A stretch of DNA of 44,987 bases, from assembly GCA_024399575.1 (NCBI GenBank), contig JAKSNT010000009.1:1-44987 (forward strand), read 5' to 3'. The notes beneath the pieces were generated by a model, which had not been told where the DNA came from, did no database searches, and saw only the letters and a program-made list of their open reading frames with translations. Below are positions 1 to 6,793 of this stretch, in pieces (positions within the stretch are counted from its first letter, which is position 1; each line of letters begins with the position of its first letter). The translations under genes and the position numbers were made by a program. This DNA is from Paludibacteraceae bacterium. Its GTDB lineage: Bacteria; Bacteroidota; Bacteroidia; Bacteroidales; Paludibacteraceae.

Positions 1-3000
1 AAGCTTGGTCCGTAGAGCGACATTATGTTTCCAGATGCCTCGACCTTGCCGCCGTTGTCAGATGTGAAGAAGAATTGTGAGAATTTATTATTGGTTCCAA
101 ATGTACTTGCATTAGTCTGGTCTGCCGCGGCGCGAAAATAGACCTTGTCGCCATCATTGGCAAGAGTCACAGCAGTGTTTGAGGTATATGTTTCCCAATT
201 TACCTTGTCCGTTGAGTATTGAATGGTGTGTTGTACATTCTTGATGTCAAACCGCACGTTTACATTGCCCCCCCCCTTGGCGGTGAAGCAAAGAGGCATA
301 GATAAATGGTCGATATCGAAAATGGCAGTAATGTCTGTGTCTCGATCGACTGTTAATTTGTATGGATTTGCCTTACTGCCATCACTCCATCCTTTAAAGC
401 GATAGCCAGACTCTGGTGTTGCGGTCAGGGTGACTTCTTGCGTTCCTAAATAATAACCTCCGCCTGTAACAGAACCCATATCAGGGTTGTTACTTTTTGC
501 GGTAACAGTATATGGAACAGAAACTTTCAAATTGTAAATAAAACATCTGTTGTTCTCTCTATAGTCATAATTATTCTTGGTATATGCCATGATAATAGTC
601 GTAGGTTCTGTGAAAAAATTCTTATCTCCAGAATTATATTCTCTTCTAAGAGTTATATCAGGATTACCACTAACAAATGAGGGAATTGAAGTATCTAACG
701 TTGAATCATTGACATGAATTTTCAGGTCATCGCCTGTGTTATCATCATGTAATTTACATTCAAACGAAAGTGCATAAGCTACACCTTGGTCAGGCGTAAT
801 GACCAAAGTGTCCCGTGACACAGCACTGCGAAAATTTACTGCCGAGATGTAAGCTAATCCCGAAGCTTCGCCGTCGTAATATCTTATCCAAGCCAGATCC
901 TTGTCCAATGTTCCCATTCGTGCGGTGACTCCTGGCGCAATGGCATATTCACGCACCTCTAATTCAAGTATTGGTTTGAGGGTCACGTGCTGTATGCCAC
1001 TACCTGTTGCGGTTTGCGGAAAAGTATGGGTATATGGATTGTCGGTGGATAGAGTATTATCGTTTTCGTCTGCCCAGCCTTTGAACTCCATTCCCCTTCT
1101 TGTCAAAGAAGCAGACAAGGTGACAGATTCTCCTGCTTTGTATCTTGCTTCAGGTTTATATCCAGATAATACATACCTGCTTGAAGCTGGTACTACAACT
1201 TTATATACATAGACGTCAGGATTATTATCTGCTATCGCATTTGAATTGTAGGACGTACCATTGACGTTTATGGCTCGTATGCGGACATAAAGACCTGACA
1301 GATTTTCGTTGATAGTACCTGTTGATACTCCGCCCGAGGTTGTGACATTAAGCGGTTGGTCTTCATGTCCAGGAATGATTTCAGTGAAACATGAGTCGTG
1401 AGCGAGATCGTATTTGTATGTCAAGGGACCAGCTACCGTGTTGCCATCAATATCCTTAGTAACCTCGTTAAATGTGACAATGGTGGCGCTGCTGGTATGA
1501 GAGCATAAGGTCAGGACAGGCTTGGCAGGAGCTAAGCGACTTCTGGAAGTAACTGCAATATTGTAAATATAAGCTTTCTTGTCGCCAGACTCTTGCGAAT
1601 TATAACAAGTTCCCGAATGCTTTTTATATGACATGACAATAGTAGTAGGTTGATTAATGTATGAATTTCCTGATTTATATGAATATGTTGTTGTTGACTC
1701 TGTAATTTTTTTCCTATAAATAACCTTATTGCCATTTATCCATACAGTTGCTGAGTCATAACACCTAAGGTAACATACTTCAAAATCAAACGAAAGAATG
1801 TATTCGAAACCTGCATTAGGAGTAATAATCAGTGTGTCACGTGATTCCTGATCAGGGTTGTGGTTCATGGCTGACTGATATGCCAATCCTGGTTTGTTTG
1901 TCGTCCTGTACCAAGGGCGTACTTTGTTTGCTGTTCCCATTGTGGCTGTTATGCCTTCTGCGATAGAAAAAGTACGTGGCTCGTCAATAAGTACAGGCTT
2001 GATTGTTATATTCTGTGTGACGGTATGCGTATAAGGGTTGTCAGTAGATAACTGGTTGTTATTACCGTCAACCCAATATCCAAAAATCTTGCCTTCTTCA
2101 AACACCGAAGCAGTCAATGTAATTTTTTCTCCACTTTTATATCTTGAGCCTGACAGACATCCTTCAACAGAACAGTTGGAAACATCGGGGATATTAACCG
2201 TATAGATTGCTGCTCCCTGTTCAGCAAACGTTGCCGAATTTTGAGAGGTTCCACAATTGTTCACGGCACGTACACGGAAATAGAAACCCGACAAATCGCT
2301 ATTGATGGTTCCAGAAACCCTGCCATTTGCAACAGTTGTATTAGAAAATGGTTGGTCATAATGTCCTGTAACAATTGATTTGAAGTTTGGGTCACGTGCA
2401 ACATCATAGACATAACTTGCATTAGTGAGTGTACTTCCCGACTGATCGGTAGCTTCGTCAAATGTAATCGTAGTAGAGTTACTTGTATGCGTGCCAGAAA
2501 GATTCTGTGGTGGGTTTGGAACACAAGTATGTTTGACACCAGTAATGGCAAATATGGCAGTAAACATTTGGTCGTCAGATTGCGAAAAGGTCAGGGATTT
2601 GATTAGTTTCGTCTGATTCAAAGAACCATTGAATGAATAGCAATAGAGACAAGGACCTTTGTCAGAATGGTCGACTCCGTTAGGATTGTATTTCCAGCGG
2701 TAATAGCCTTGCAGTGCATTGGCTGGTTTTGAACCGCCATAATACCAATTATTGACTGTAAAATTACCTACGTCGGTTGTGTTGTCTGTATATGTGGCAG
2801 TCACTGTGATAGTTCCAGACCCTCTTTCTCCACCCAATGTAGCAAGGAAATAGAGTTCATTATAGTAACTTTCTTTCTGCAAATTGACTGTAACAGACAT
2901 ATCGCAGAAATGCAGATGAATGGCATCATTTCCGTTAAACAGCCCGTTACCTGTCCAAGTAAAATAGAATGGGATGTTCACGCCCGCACCATTCGGAGCA

Positions 3001-3257
3001 TTTGTCGAACTTGGCAGACCGTGAGCAAGGTCGTTTGTGTTTGTTACATTAGGGCAATTATTGGAATAAAAACACGTATATTGATCCAATCCAGAAATTT
3101 GTATGCCATGAGAATGTGGGCTATACCCATTTGCGCCCATAACCACATCACCATTCAGGTCGTTGGAGTTTATTGCGACAGGTTCATAAACGTCTGACTG
3201 TGCATAGGAACTGATGCACAGCATCATGAAAATACATAGCAAAATGATTTTCTTCAT
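1..3257 (-). CDS. Large secreted FN3-like / InlB-repeat surface protein (3' end outside window)
   Basis: Open from an ATG at 3257 to the window edge, so at least 1,085 codons are seen and the C-terminus is missing. I checked the frame at several points and found no stop. It begins with a signal peptide (MKKIILLCIFMMLCISSYAQ) followed by a beta-rich region. Two modules then repeat at low identity. Each has a fibronectin III-like part (about residues 242-330 and 574-672; shared words VRAVN/IRAIN and GTSxNS) followed by a Listeria-Bacteroides (InlB B) repeat (about 355-422 and 692-757; LSTDNPYTHT in both). A third InlB-like repeat lies near 909-976 (GWSDGSKANPY). These folds are typical of exported Bacteroidetes proteins in adhesion or glycan binding. 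The function here is unknown. A type IX sorting domain, if present, would be off the window. A G9 tract lies near codon 993. Confidence 0.85.
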   Translation of the reverse strand, partial: MKKIILLCIFMMLCISSYAQSDVYEPVAINSNDLNGDVVMGANGYSPHSHGIQISGLDQYTCFYSNNCPNVTNTNDLAHGLPSSTNAPNGAGVNIPFYFTWTGNGLFNGNDAIHLHFCDMSVTVNLQKESYYNELYFLATLGGERGSGTITVTATYTDNTTDVGNFTVNNWYYGGSKPANALQGYYRWKYNPNGVDHSDKGPCLYCYSFNGSLNQTKLIKSLTFSQSDDQMFTAIFAITGVKHTCVPNPPQNLSGTHTSNSTTITFDEATDQSGSTLTNASYVYDVARDPNFKSIVTGHYDQPFSNTTVANGRVSGTINSDLSGFYFRVRAVNNCGTSQNSATFAEQGAAIYTVNIPDVSNCSVEGCLSGSRYKSGEKITLTASVFEEGKIFGYWVDGNNNQLSTDNPYTHTVTQNITIKPVLIDEPRTFSIAEGITATMGTANKVRPWYRTTNKPGLAYQSAMNHNPDQESRDTLIITPNAGFEYILSFDFEVCYLRCYDSATVWINGNKVIYRKKITESTTTYSYKSGNSYINQPTTIVMSYKKHSGTCYNSQESGDKKAYIYNIAVTSRSRLAPAKPVLTLCSHTSSATIVTFNEVTKDIDGNTVAGPLTYKYDLAHDSCFTEIIPGHEDQPLNVTTSGGVSTGTINENLSGLYVRIRAINVNGTSYNSNAIADNNPDVYVYKVVVPASSRYVLSGYKPEARYKAGESVTLSASLTRRGMEFKGWADENDNTLSTDNPYTHTFPQTATGSGIQHVTLKPILELEVREYAIAPGVTARMGTLDKDLAWIRYYDGEASGLAYISAVNFRSAVSRDTLVITPDQGVAYALSFECKLHDDNTGDDLKIHVNDSTLDTSIPSFVSGNPDITLRREYNSGDKNFFTEPTTIIMAYTKNNYDYRENNRCFIYNLKVSVPYTVTAKSNNPDMGSVTGGGYYLGTQEVTLTATPESGYRFKGWSDGSKANPYKLTVDRDTDITAIFDIDHLSMPLCFTAKGGGNVNVRFDIKNVQHTIQYSTDKVNWETYTSNTAVTLANDGDKVYFRAAADQTNASTFGTNNKFSQFFFTSDNGGKVEASGNIMSLYGPS

Positions 3258-3275
3258 AACAACAAAATGATTTAT

Positions 3276-3303
3276 AACGGTTTATGCAATTGCATAAACC
3301 GTT
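3276..3303. repeat. 28-base perfect palindrome in the leader of the large surface protein gene
   Basis: Fourteen bases (AACGGTTTATGCAA) are followed directly by their exact reverse complement with no spacer. It lies between the predicted -7 box (3328-3335) and the ATG at 3257, so it would be in the 5' untranslated RNA. It could be an operator for a dimeric regulator or an RNA hairpin. Which of these applies is inference. Confidence 0.8.
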
Positions 3304-3327
3304 TTTAACAATAATGAATTCAATTTG

Positions 3328-3335
3328 CAAAGATA
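3328..3335 (-). promoter_or_regulatory. Bacteroidetes -7 promoter box for the surface protein gene
   Basis: On the minus strand this reads TATCTTTG, matching the TAnnTTTG consensus, followed by CAAATTG. It is about 70 bases upstream of the start codon at 3257. Transcription would begin near 3320, leaving a leader of about 60 bases that contains the 28-base palindrome. Confidence 0.65.
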
Positions 3336-3877
3336 CGACATTTTTCCGAGGTGACAAAATGTTTATAAAAGTTTTTTCGCAATTTCTAACCCCGAAGGGT
3401 TGACGTAGATTAGCATAGCGGCGTAAGCCCTATGAATAAGCATATCACATTATTCAAGCCCCGTAGGTGGCGACATAATTATACCACCTTGCATGTTTCA
3501 ATTATTTCAATTGTTTCAGTAAAAATCCTGAGGGTCATTTTCTGCTGAGACAAGTGAGACATCTGAGATTTGTCTCACTTGTCTCAGATATCTCAGCAAA
3601 ATTTCTGCACCCATAATTTTTAGTCTCTATAAAATTGAATTCAAAAAAAACTTTCTGAAACATTTGTTCACTTCAAAAGATACTCAAGCAAACCGAACAG
3701 TGTTTCTGTACTCATAGTGTAAAAGAATTTTTTCGCAAATCTTTTGCAAAGTAACAAAAATAATCTGACATGGCAAAAAAAATTGAAGGATATTTTTTCA
3801 AGACACATTTCCTTCATGGGTAAAAATTCCGGTTTTTTACCCACGTTCATAGTTTCATGGGTAAAAATCTTGTTTTT
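3336..3877. other. Non-coding region with hairpins and REP-like GC-rich motifs
   Basis: No gene is supported here. The stretch holds a short hairpin with a CGAA loop (AACCCCGAAGGGTT, about 3389-3402), then about 90 bases of GC-rich text containing GGCGTAAGCCCTATGAATAA and CCCCGTAGGTGGCGAC that resembles degraded intergenic palindromic repeats. A 16-base inverted repeat follows at 3546-3586 (listed separately), then AT-rich sequence with the phrase CATGGGTAAAAAT repeated near 3815 and 3855. A 60-codon minus-strand ORF (3668-3850) lies here, but it has no recognisable features and I do not call it. Confidence 0.5.
3546..3586. repeat. 16-base perfect inverted repeat
   Basis: TGAGACAAGTGAGACA (3546-3561) and its exact reverse complement TGTCTCACTTGTCTCA (3571-3586) flank a 9-base loop. 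There is no U-run on either side, so a simple intrinsic terminator is unlikely. The arms are built from short TGAGACA/GTGAGACA words. Confidence 0.8.
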
Positions 3878-4048
3878 TTACTCATGACCATAGTTCAAAA
3901 ACAAGTTGTATAACGCATCGTTGATATAGTAATTGTCTTTACCTATCTTTGTCTTTGTCAGTAACCCAGCATCTACAATTGCTTCAAGATATTTACTTGC
4001 CGTCTTACGACTGACCATCATATCTTCCTCAACAAATTCAATCTTTGC
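3878..4048 (-). pseudogene. Fic family protein remnant (C-terminal winged-helix only)
   Basis: Minus-strand reading gives about 56 residues ending at a TAA: AKIEFVEEDMMVSRKTASKY, then a segment including TKTKIGKDNYYINDAL. This matches the C-terminal winged-helix region that follows the Fic (AMP-transferase) core in many Bacteroidetes Fic proteins. The Fic motif HPFxxGNGR and everything N-terminal of it are absent. Three codons upstream of the fragment there is an in-frame stop. It abuts, tail to tail, the remnant starting at 4050. Confidence 0.6.
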
Positions 4049-4049
4049 C

Positions 4050-4403
4050 CATCCAGTTTATCTAGCTGGATACATAGAGCGTCTTGGAACAGGGACTAAT
4101 GATATGATTGATGCATGTATCGAGAAAGGACTGCGTAAACCAGAGTTCATTCAGGAGGAAGATTTCTGTACCATAATATGGAGACGTGATAAAGTAAATG
4201 ATAAGGTAAAACCAACCACTTCATATATTGCAAAAAAGACGCATCTTTCATATCCTACAGTTCAGAGAATCAATTCATATATTTTCCTATTCAGCATATT
4301 GTATTTTGCCGTTTTTCCAACCTGTAAATGGGTGTTTTCTGCCGTTTTTCCAACCCTAAATCTGCCATTTTCTGCCGTTTTTCCAACTTTTAGGGCAGTG
4401 TAA
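4050..4403 (+). pseudogene. AlbA_2/HATPase_c_4-type ATP-binding regulator remnant (C-terminus)
   Basis: The plus strand from 4050 encodes HPVYLAGYIERLGTGTNDMI, then residues including LRKPEF and a winged-helix stretch YIAKKTHLSYPTVQR. These match the C-terminal ATPase-like and helix-turn-helix part of the 'divergent AAA/RecG-like' regulators of Bacteroidetes. The N-terminal AlbA domain is absent. The normal C-terminus is replaced after PTVQR by three copies of an 11-residue repeat (core AVFPT). An ATG-started ORF runs from 3933, but its first 39 codons lie opposite the Fic fragment, so the ORF is a chimera rather than a real gene. Confidence 0.6.
4302..4400 (+). repeat. Degenerate 33-base tandem repeat, three units
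   Basis: The core GCCGTTTTTCCAAC occurs at 4308, 4341 and 4374, exactly 33 bases apart, preceded by TTTTCT or TATTTT. In the plus frame it encodes an 11-residue repeat with FAVFPT or SAVFPT. On the minus strand it would read VGKTAEN/VGKTAKY. It sits at the broken end of the ATP-binding regulator remnant. Confidence 0.75.
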
Positions 4404-4489
4404 TTGTGTTGACAGTACCAATCAATATTATTTAAGTCATTGAATATCTATTAAATACTACAAAATATTGATTTAACGCCCTAATGCTG

Positions 4490-4497
4490 CAAAGGTA
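4490..4497 (-). promoter_or_regulatory. Orphan Bacteroidetes promoter
   Basis: The minus strand reads TACCTTTG, with TTTG 19 bases upstream, a strong match to the TTTG-N19/20-TAnnTTTG arrangement. It points toward the Fic remnant (3878-4048), but no intact gene lies downstream until the non-coding region. It may have served the original fic gene before deletion. Confidence 0.5.
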
Positions 4498-4536
4498 GTT
4501 CTTTTTTGCGACATGGCAAAGTTTTTATCATAAAAA

Positions 4537-4562
4537 GTGCCTGCAATGGTTATTGCAGGCAC
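4537..4562 (-). terminator. Intrinsic terminator-like hairpin after the cdaA/VUT operon
   Basis: GTGCCTGCAAT and its exact reverse complement form an 11-base stem with a 4-base loop. On the minus strand the stem is followed by TTTTTATGA, a short U-run. It lies about 160 bases beyond the stop of the VUT transporter gene (4720), in the right orientation to end that transcript. Confidence 0.65.
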
Positions 4563-4609
4563 TGAGAGGTAATAGTTTCTGGGAAAAATTAAAGGATTTC
4601 TGTTTGCCA

Positions 4610-4643
4610 TACAACACTGGAAAATTCTAATGACCGATTTGGG
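4610..4643. repeat. Dispersed 34-base element, copy 1
   Basis: All 34 bases are identical, in inverted orientation, to 35317-35350. The element contains ACTGGAAAATTCTAATGACC followed by GATTTGGG. Here the second palindrome arm seen at 35349-35364 is missing, so this copy is a half-element. It lies downstream of the VUT gene on the minus strand. Confidence 0.8.
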
Positions 4644-4719
4644 ATAAATTCACTCAAGTGGCACATGTTCAGCCTGGAAGGCTGTACTATGAGTAACCGA
4701 GTACGAAGTGCTCGGAAAT

Positions 4720-5403
4720 TTACTTAATCCATCTGCGGGAGAGGCGATAGCCAAGACGCGAAAACAGTATTTCGAGAATAAGTTCGAGGGCTGCCCCTGC
4801 GAGGGCGCAGCAGACTGACTGGAGAATCGTCCACCCGAAGAGAGGTACGCTTACGATAAGCGTAAATGCGAAGTTATCGACAAACTGCGACAAGGCGGTG
4901 GATGAAAAGCTCCGGATGGCGAAAACGGCATAATTGTCCCTGCGGAAAAGACGTCCTACCGAGACGTTGACTGCCGAGTTGACGGCTGAACCGAGGCACA
5001 TCGCAAAGGCTGAGCCGAGCACTATCCATGTCGAGCCACCGATTGTGGCATTCAGTGAACCGTTGACCACCATTGAACTGGTGATGTAGTATTCTCCCCA
5101 CATTCCCGGAGTGAGCATCAACAGCTTGAATACAAGGAAGGTAGCGAGGTTGATGATAATGGCGAGCAGCGAGAGACGGAACGCCGTGCGCCCGCCAAAG
5201 GCACGGCAGACGCAATCCATTATTATGAAAGGTATCCACGATATGGCATACCCACAGTCGAGAGCCAGCCACGAGACATGGAACAGTTCGCGGTTGGCAA
5301 GAAGATTCATCGAGACTACCGACAGGACAAGAATGGCAAAAGCCATGGAAGGTACACGACGGAGGTCTGACGAGAAGTTATGTGCAATCTGCCGGATGGT
5401 CAT
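4720..5403 (-). CDS. VUT family (queuosine-precursor-type) membrane transporter
   Basis: This is a 227-residue integral membrane protein with about six hydrophobic segments. It carries the family signature near the N-terminus (SMNLLANR, then LDCGYAISWIPFIIMDCV) and the C-terminal pattern around SQFVDNFAFTLI. VUT/YhhQ proteins (Pfam Vut_1) import queuosine precursors or related vitamins across the inner membrane. The substrate here cannot be told from sequence. The start codon overlaps the stop of the PAS gene by one base (TAATG), so translation is probably coupled, and the gene is last in the cdaA operon. A short stem (4697-4715) follows the stop codon. Confidence 0.85.
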   Translation of the reverse strand: MTIRQIAHNFSSDLRRVPSMAFAILVLSVVSMNLLANRELFHVSWLALDCGYAISWIPFIIMDCVCRAFGGRTAFRLSLLAIIINLATFLVFKLLMLTPGMWGEYYITSSMVVNGSLNATIGGSTWIVLGSAFAMCLGSAVNSAVNVSVGRLFRRDNYAVFAIRSFSSTALSQFVDNFAFTLIVSVPLFGWTILQSVCCALAGAALELILEILFSRLGYRLSRRWIK

Positions 5404-5747
5404 TACTGCTTTGGCTGAGGCGTGCGTACATAGTGAGGCATGTCGGCAGGTATAGGGAGCGAAAGTTCGATATAGCCTGCGAAATTACCGTTTTTGTCGT
5501 ACCATGGCGACTGGTAGATGAGCTTGTGAATGCCCTCTTTCTCGATAGTATAGGCATTGACGTTGTGGTTGGCAAGCAGCCCGCGGAGTATCTCCGCTGC
5601 ATGAGGGGGATGACATTCGAAGAGAGAACGGCCGATGATGTTGCCGTATTTCTCGTAAGTCTGGCATGAGCGCTCGTTCATGTCTAAAATGTTGCCTTCA
5701 CGGTCGCAAATGGTAATGGCAAAAGGTACTTTCTGAAATTTATCCAT
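5403..5747 (-). CDS. Single-domain PAS protein
   Basis: The 114 residues form essentially one PAS fold: FAITICDREGNILDMNERSC in the first third, YGNIIGRSLFECHPP in the middle, then a strand pair ending YDKNGNFAGYIEL. I start at the ATG at 5747 because it leaves a 34-base gap to cdaA. An upstream in-frame ATG at 5870 would overlap cdaA by 89 bases and adds residues that do not look like a PAS domain. There is no kinase, cyclase or DNA-binding output domain, so it may act by protein contact. It lies between cdaA and the VUT gene. A sensory role is inference. Confidence 0.75.
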   Translation of the reverse strand: MDKFQKVPFAITICDREGNILDMNERSCQTYEKYGNIIGRSLFECHPPHAAEILRGLLANHNVNAYTIEKEGIHKLIYQSPWYDKNGNFAGYIELSLPIPADMPHYVRTPQPKQ

Positions 5748-5781
5748 AGTTATTATTGTCTTTTTATTTGCAAAAGGAGCG

Positions 5782-6555
5782 TCAATGGAGAGTGCTGGCA
5801 ATGATTTTGCTGAGATCCTCCGGCTTGACATTGTGAGTATATTGCGAATTCTGTGCAATGGTGATTGCACCTGTCTCCTCAGAAATGATTATCACGAAAG
5901 CATCAGTGCATTCAGAAAGAGCAATGCCTGCACGGTGACGAAGCCCGAATTGCCGTGGCAGGTCGATGGTCACAGTGTTAGGCAGTATGCAGGCTGTCGA
6001 GACTATGCGGTGGTTGCGGATAATCATTGCGCCATCGTGAAGCGGCGAGTTCTTGAAAAAGATGTTTTCGATAAGGAGAGTGTTGATGTCGGCATCTACG
6101 ACATTGCCGGTCTCAATATAGCTGTCGAGCGATATCACCTGTTCAATTGCTATGAGTGCTCCGACCTTTTGCATCGAGAGTGTACGGCAGGCATCAACGA
6201 GAGCTTTGTTCTGGACAGAGATTTCGAATTCAGCATCTCTGCCGTGCGAAGAGGACTGTAAGAAATTGAAACCTTTCAGCCATTTGTGCGAGCCGAGCGA
6301 GAAAAAGAAACGACGGATTTCGTTCTGGAAAATGACAACAAGTGCAATCACTCCGACGCTGACTATCTGGTCGAAAATGGCACTTGTCAGCGATAGACGG
6401 AACACCCTCGAAACCAGAAACCAGGCAAACAGGAAAACCATGATGCCGCTGAAAATGCGAGCAGCACCACTGCGACGCATAAGACGATAGACCCCGTATA
6501 AAAACGTAGCCACCAGAACAATGTCAATAATATCAACAATACCTATTGCATTCAT
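5782..6555 (-). CDS. cdaA: Diadenylate cyclase CdaA (c-di-AMP synthase)
   Basis: The enzyme condenses two ATP into cyclic di-AMP, a second messenger for osmotic and envelope homeostasis. The 257 residues fit CdaA: three N-terminal membrane helices (about 5-75), then the DAC domain. The catalytic motifs are visible: DGA in SPLHDGAMII (174-176) and RHR in GLRHRAGIALSE (206-208). In many Bacteroidetes cdaA follows folP, but here a 36-codon acidic ORF precedes it by three bases, and a PAS protein and a VUT transporter follow. Transcription probably starts from the -7 box at 6702-6695. A PgpH-type hydrolase gene, which could degrade the product, is at 25828-27930. Confidence 0.95.
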   Translation of the reverse strand: MNAIGIVDIIDIVLVATFLYGVYRLMRRSGAARIFSGIMVFLFAWFLVSRVFRLSLTSAIFDQIVSVGVIALVVIFQNEIRRFFFSLGSHKWLKGFNFLQSSSHGRDAEFEISVQNKALVDACRTLSMQKVGALIAIEQVISLDSYIETGNVVDADINTLLIENIFFKNSPLHDGAMIIRNHRIVSTACILPNTVTIDLPRQFGLRHRAGIALSECTDAFVIIISEETGAITIAQNSQYTHNVKPEDLSKIIASTLH

Positions 6556-6558
6556 ACG

Positions 6559-6669
6559 TCATGGTATCATTTCGAGTTCCTCGTCATGGAAAGCATCATA
6601 ATCGTCAGGGAAGTCCGAATCATGTAAAATCTCGTCAACCGAGCGATCGTCGTCATCTTCAATAAACAT
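6559..6669 (-). CDS. Acidic 36-residue micro-protein upstream of cdaA
   Basis: ATG at 6669 to TGA at 6559, reading MFIEDDDDRSVDEILHDSDF and then PDDYDAFHDEELEMIP. About half of the residues are Asp or Glu. It ends three bases before the cdaA start and begins about 26 bases after the predicted -7 box, so it would be the first ORF of the transcript. It could be a real small protein, perhaps binding CdaA, or a translated leader. I do not recognise a family. Confidence 0.5.
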   Translation of the reverse strand: MFIEDDDDRSVDEILHDSDFPDDYDAFHDEELEMIP

Positions 6670-6694
6670 ACATAATGTGATTTATAAGTGACTG

Positions 6695-6702
6695 CAAAGG
6701 TA
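6695..6702 (-). promoter_or_regulatory. -7 promoter box for the cdaA operon
   Basis: The minus strand reads TACCTTTG, matching TAnnTTTG, followed by CAG. It is about 26 bases from the micro-ORF start and is divergent from the dsbD promoter at 6749-6756. Confidence 0.65.
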
Positions 6703-6748
6703 GTAATTTTTTTTTGAATAAATGTATAATCATATAAATATTTTTTCG

Positions 6749-6756
6749 TAACTTTG
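6749..6756 (+). promoter_or_regulatory. -7 promoter box for dsbD
   Basis: TAACTTTG followed by CAGCG matches the Bacteroidetes -7 consensus TAnnTTTG. It lies 38 bases upstream of the first ATG of the dsbD gene. Confidence 0.65.
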
Positions 6757-6793
6757 CAGCGTGAAATATTTTATGCTGGAAAAAACAAAATAA

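Noticed and set aside
3668-3850. 60-codon minus-strand ORF in the non-coding region
   Set aside because: AT-rich, Phe/Lys-rich composition, no promoter box nearby and no recognisable pattern.
3933-4403. A single 156-codon gene
   Set aside because: Its first 39 codons are antisense to the Fic remnant and the rest is the C-terminus of another family, so it is a chance join of two fragments.
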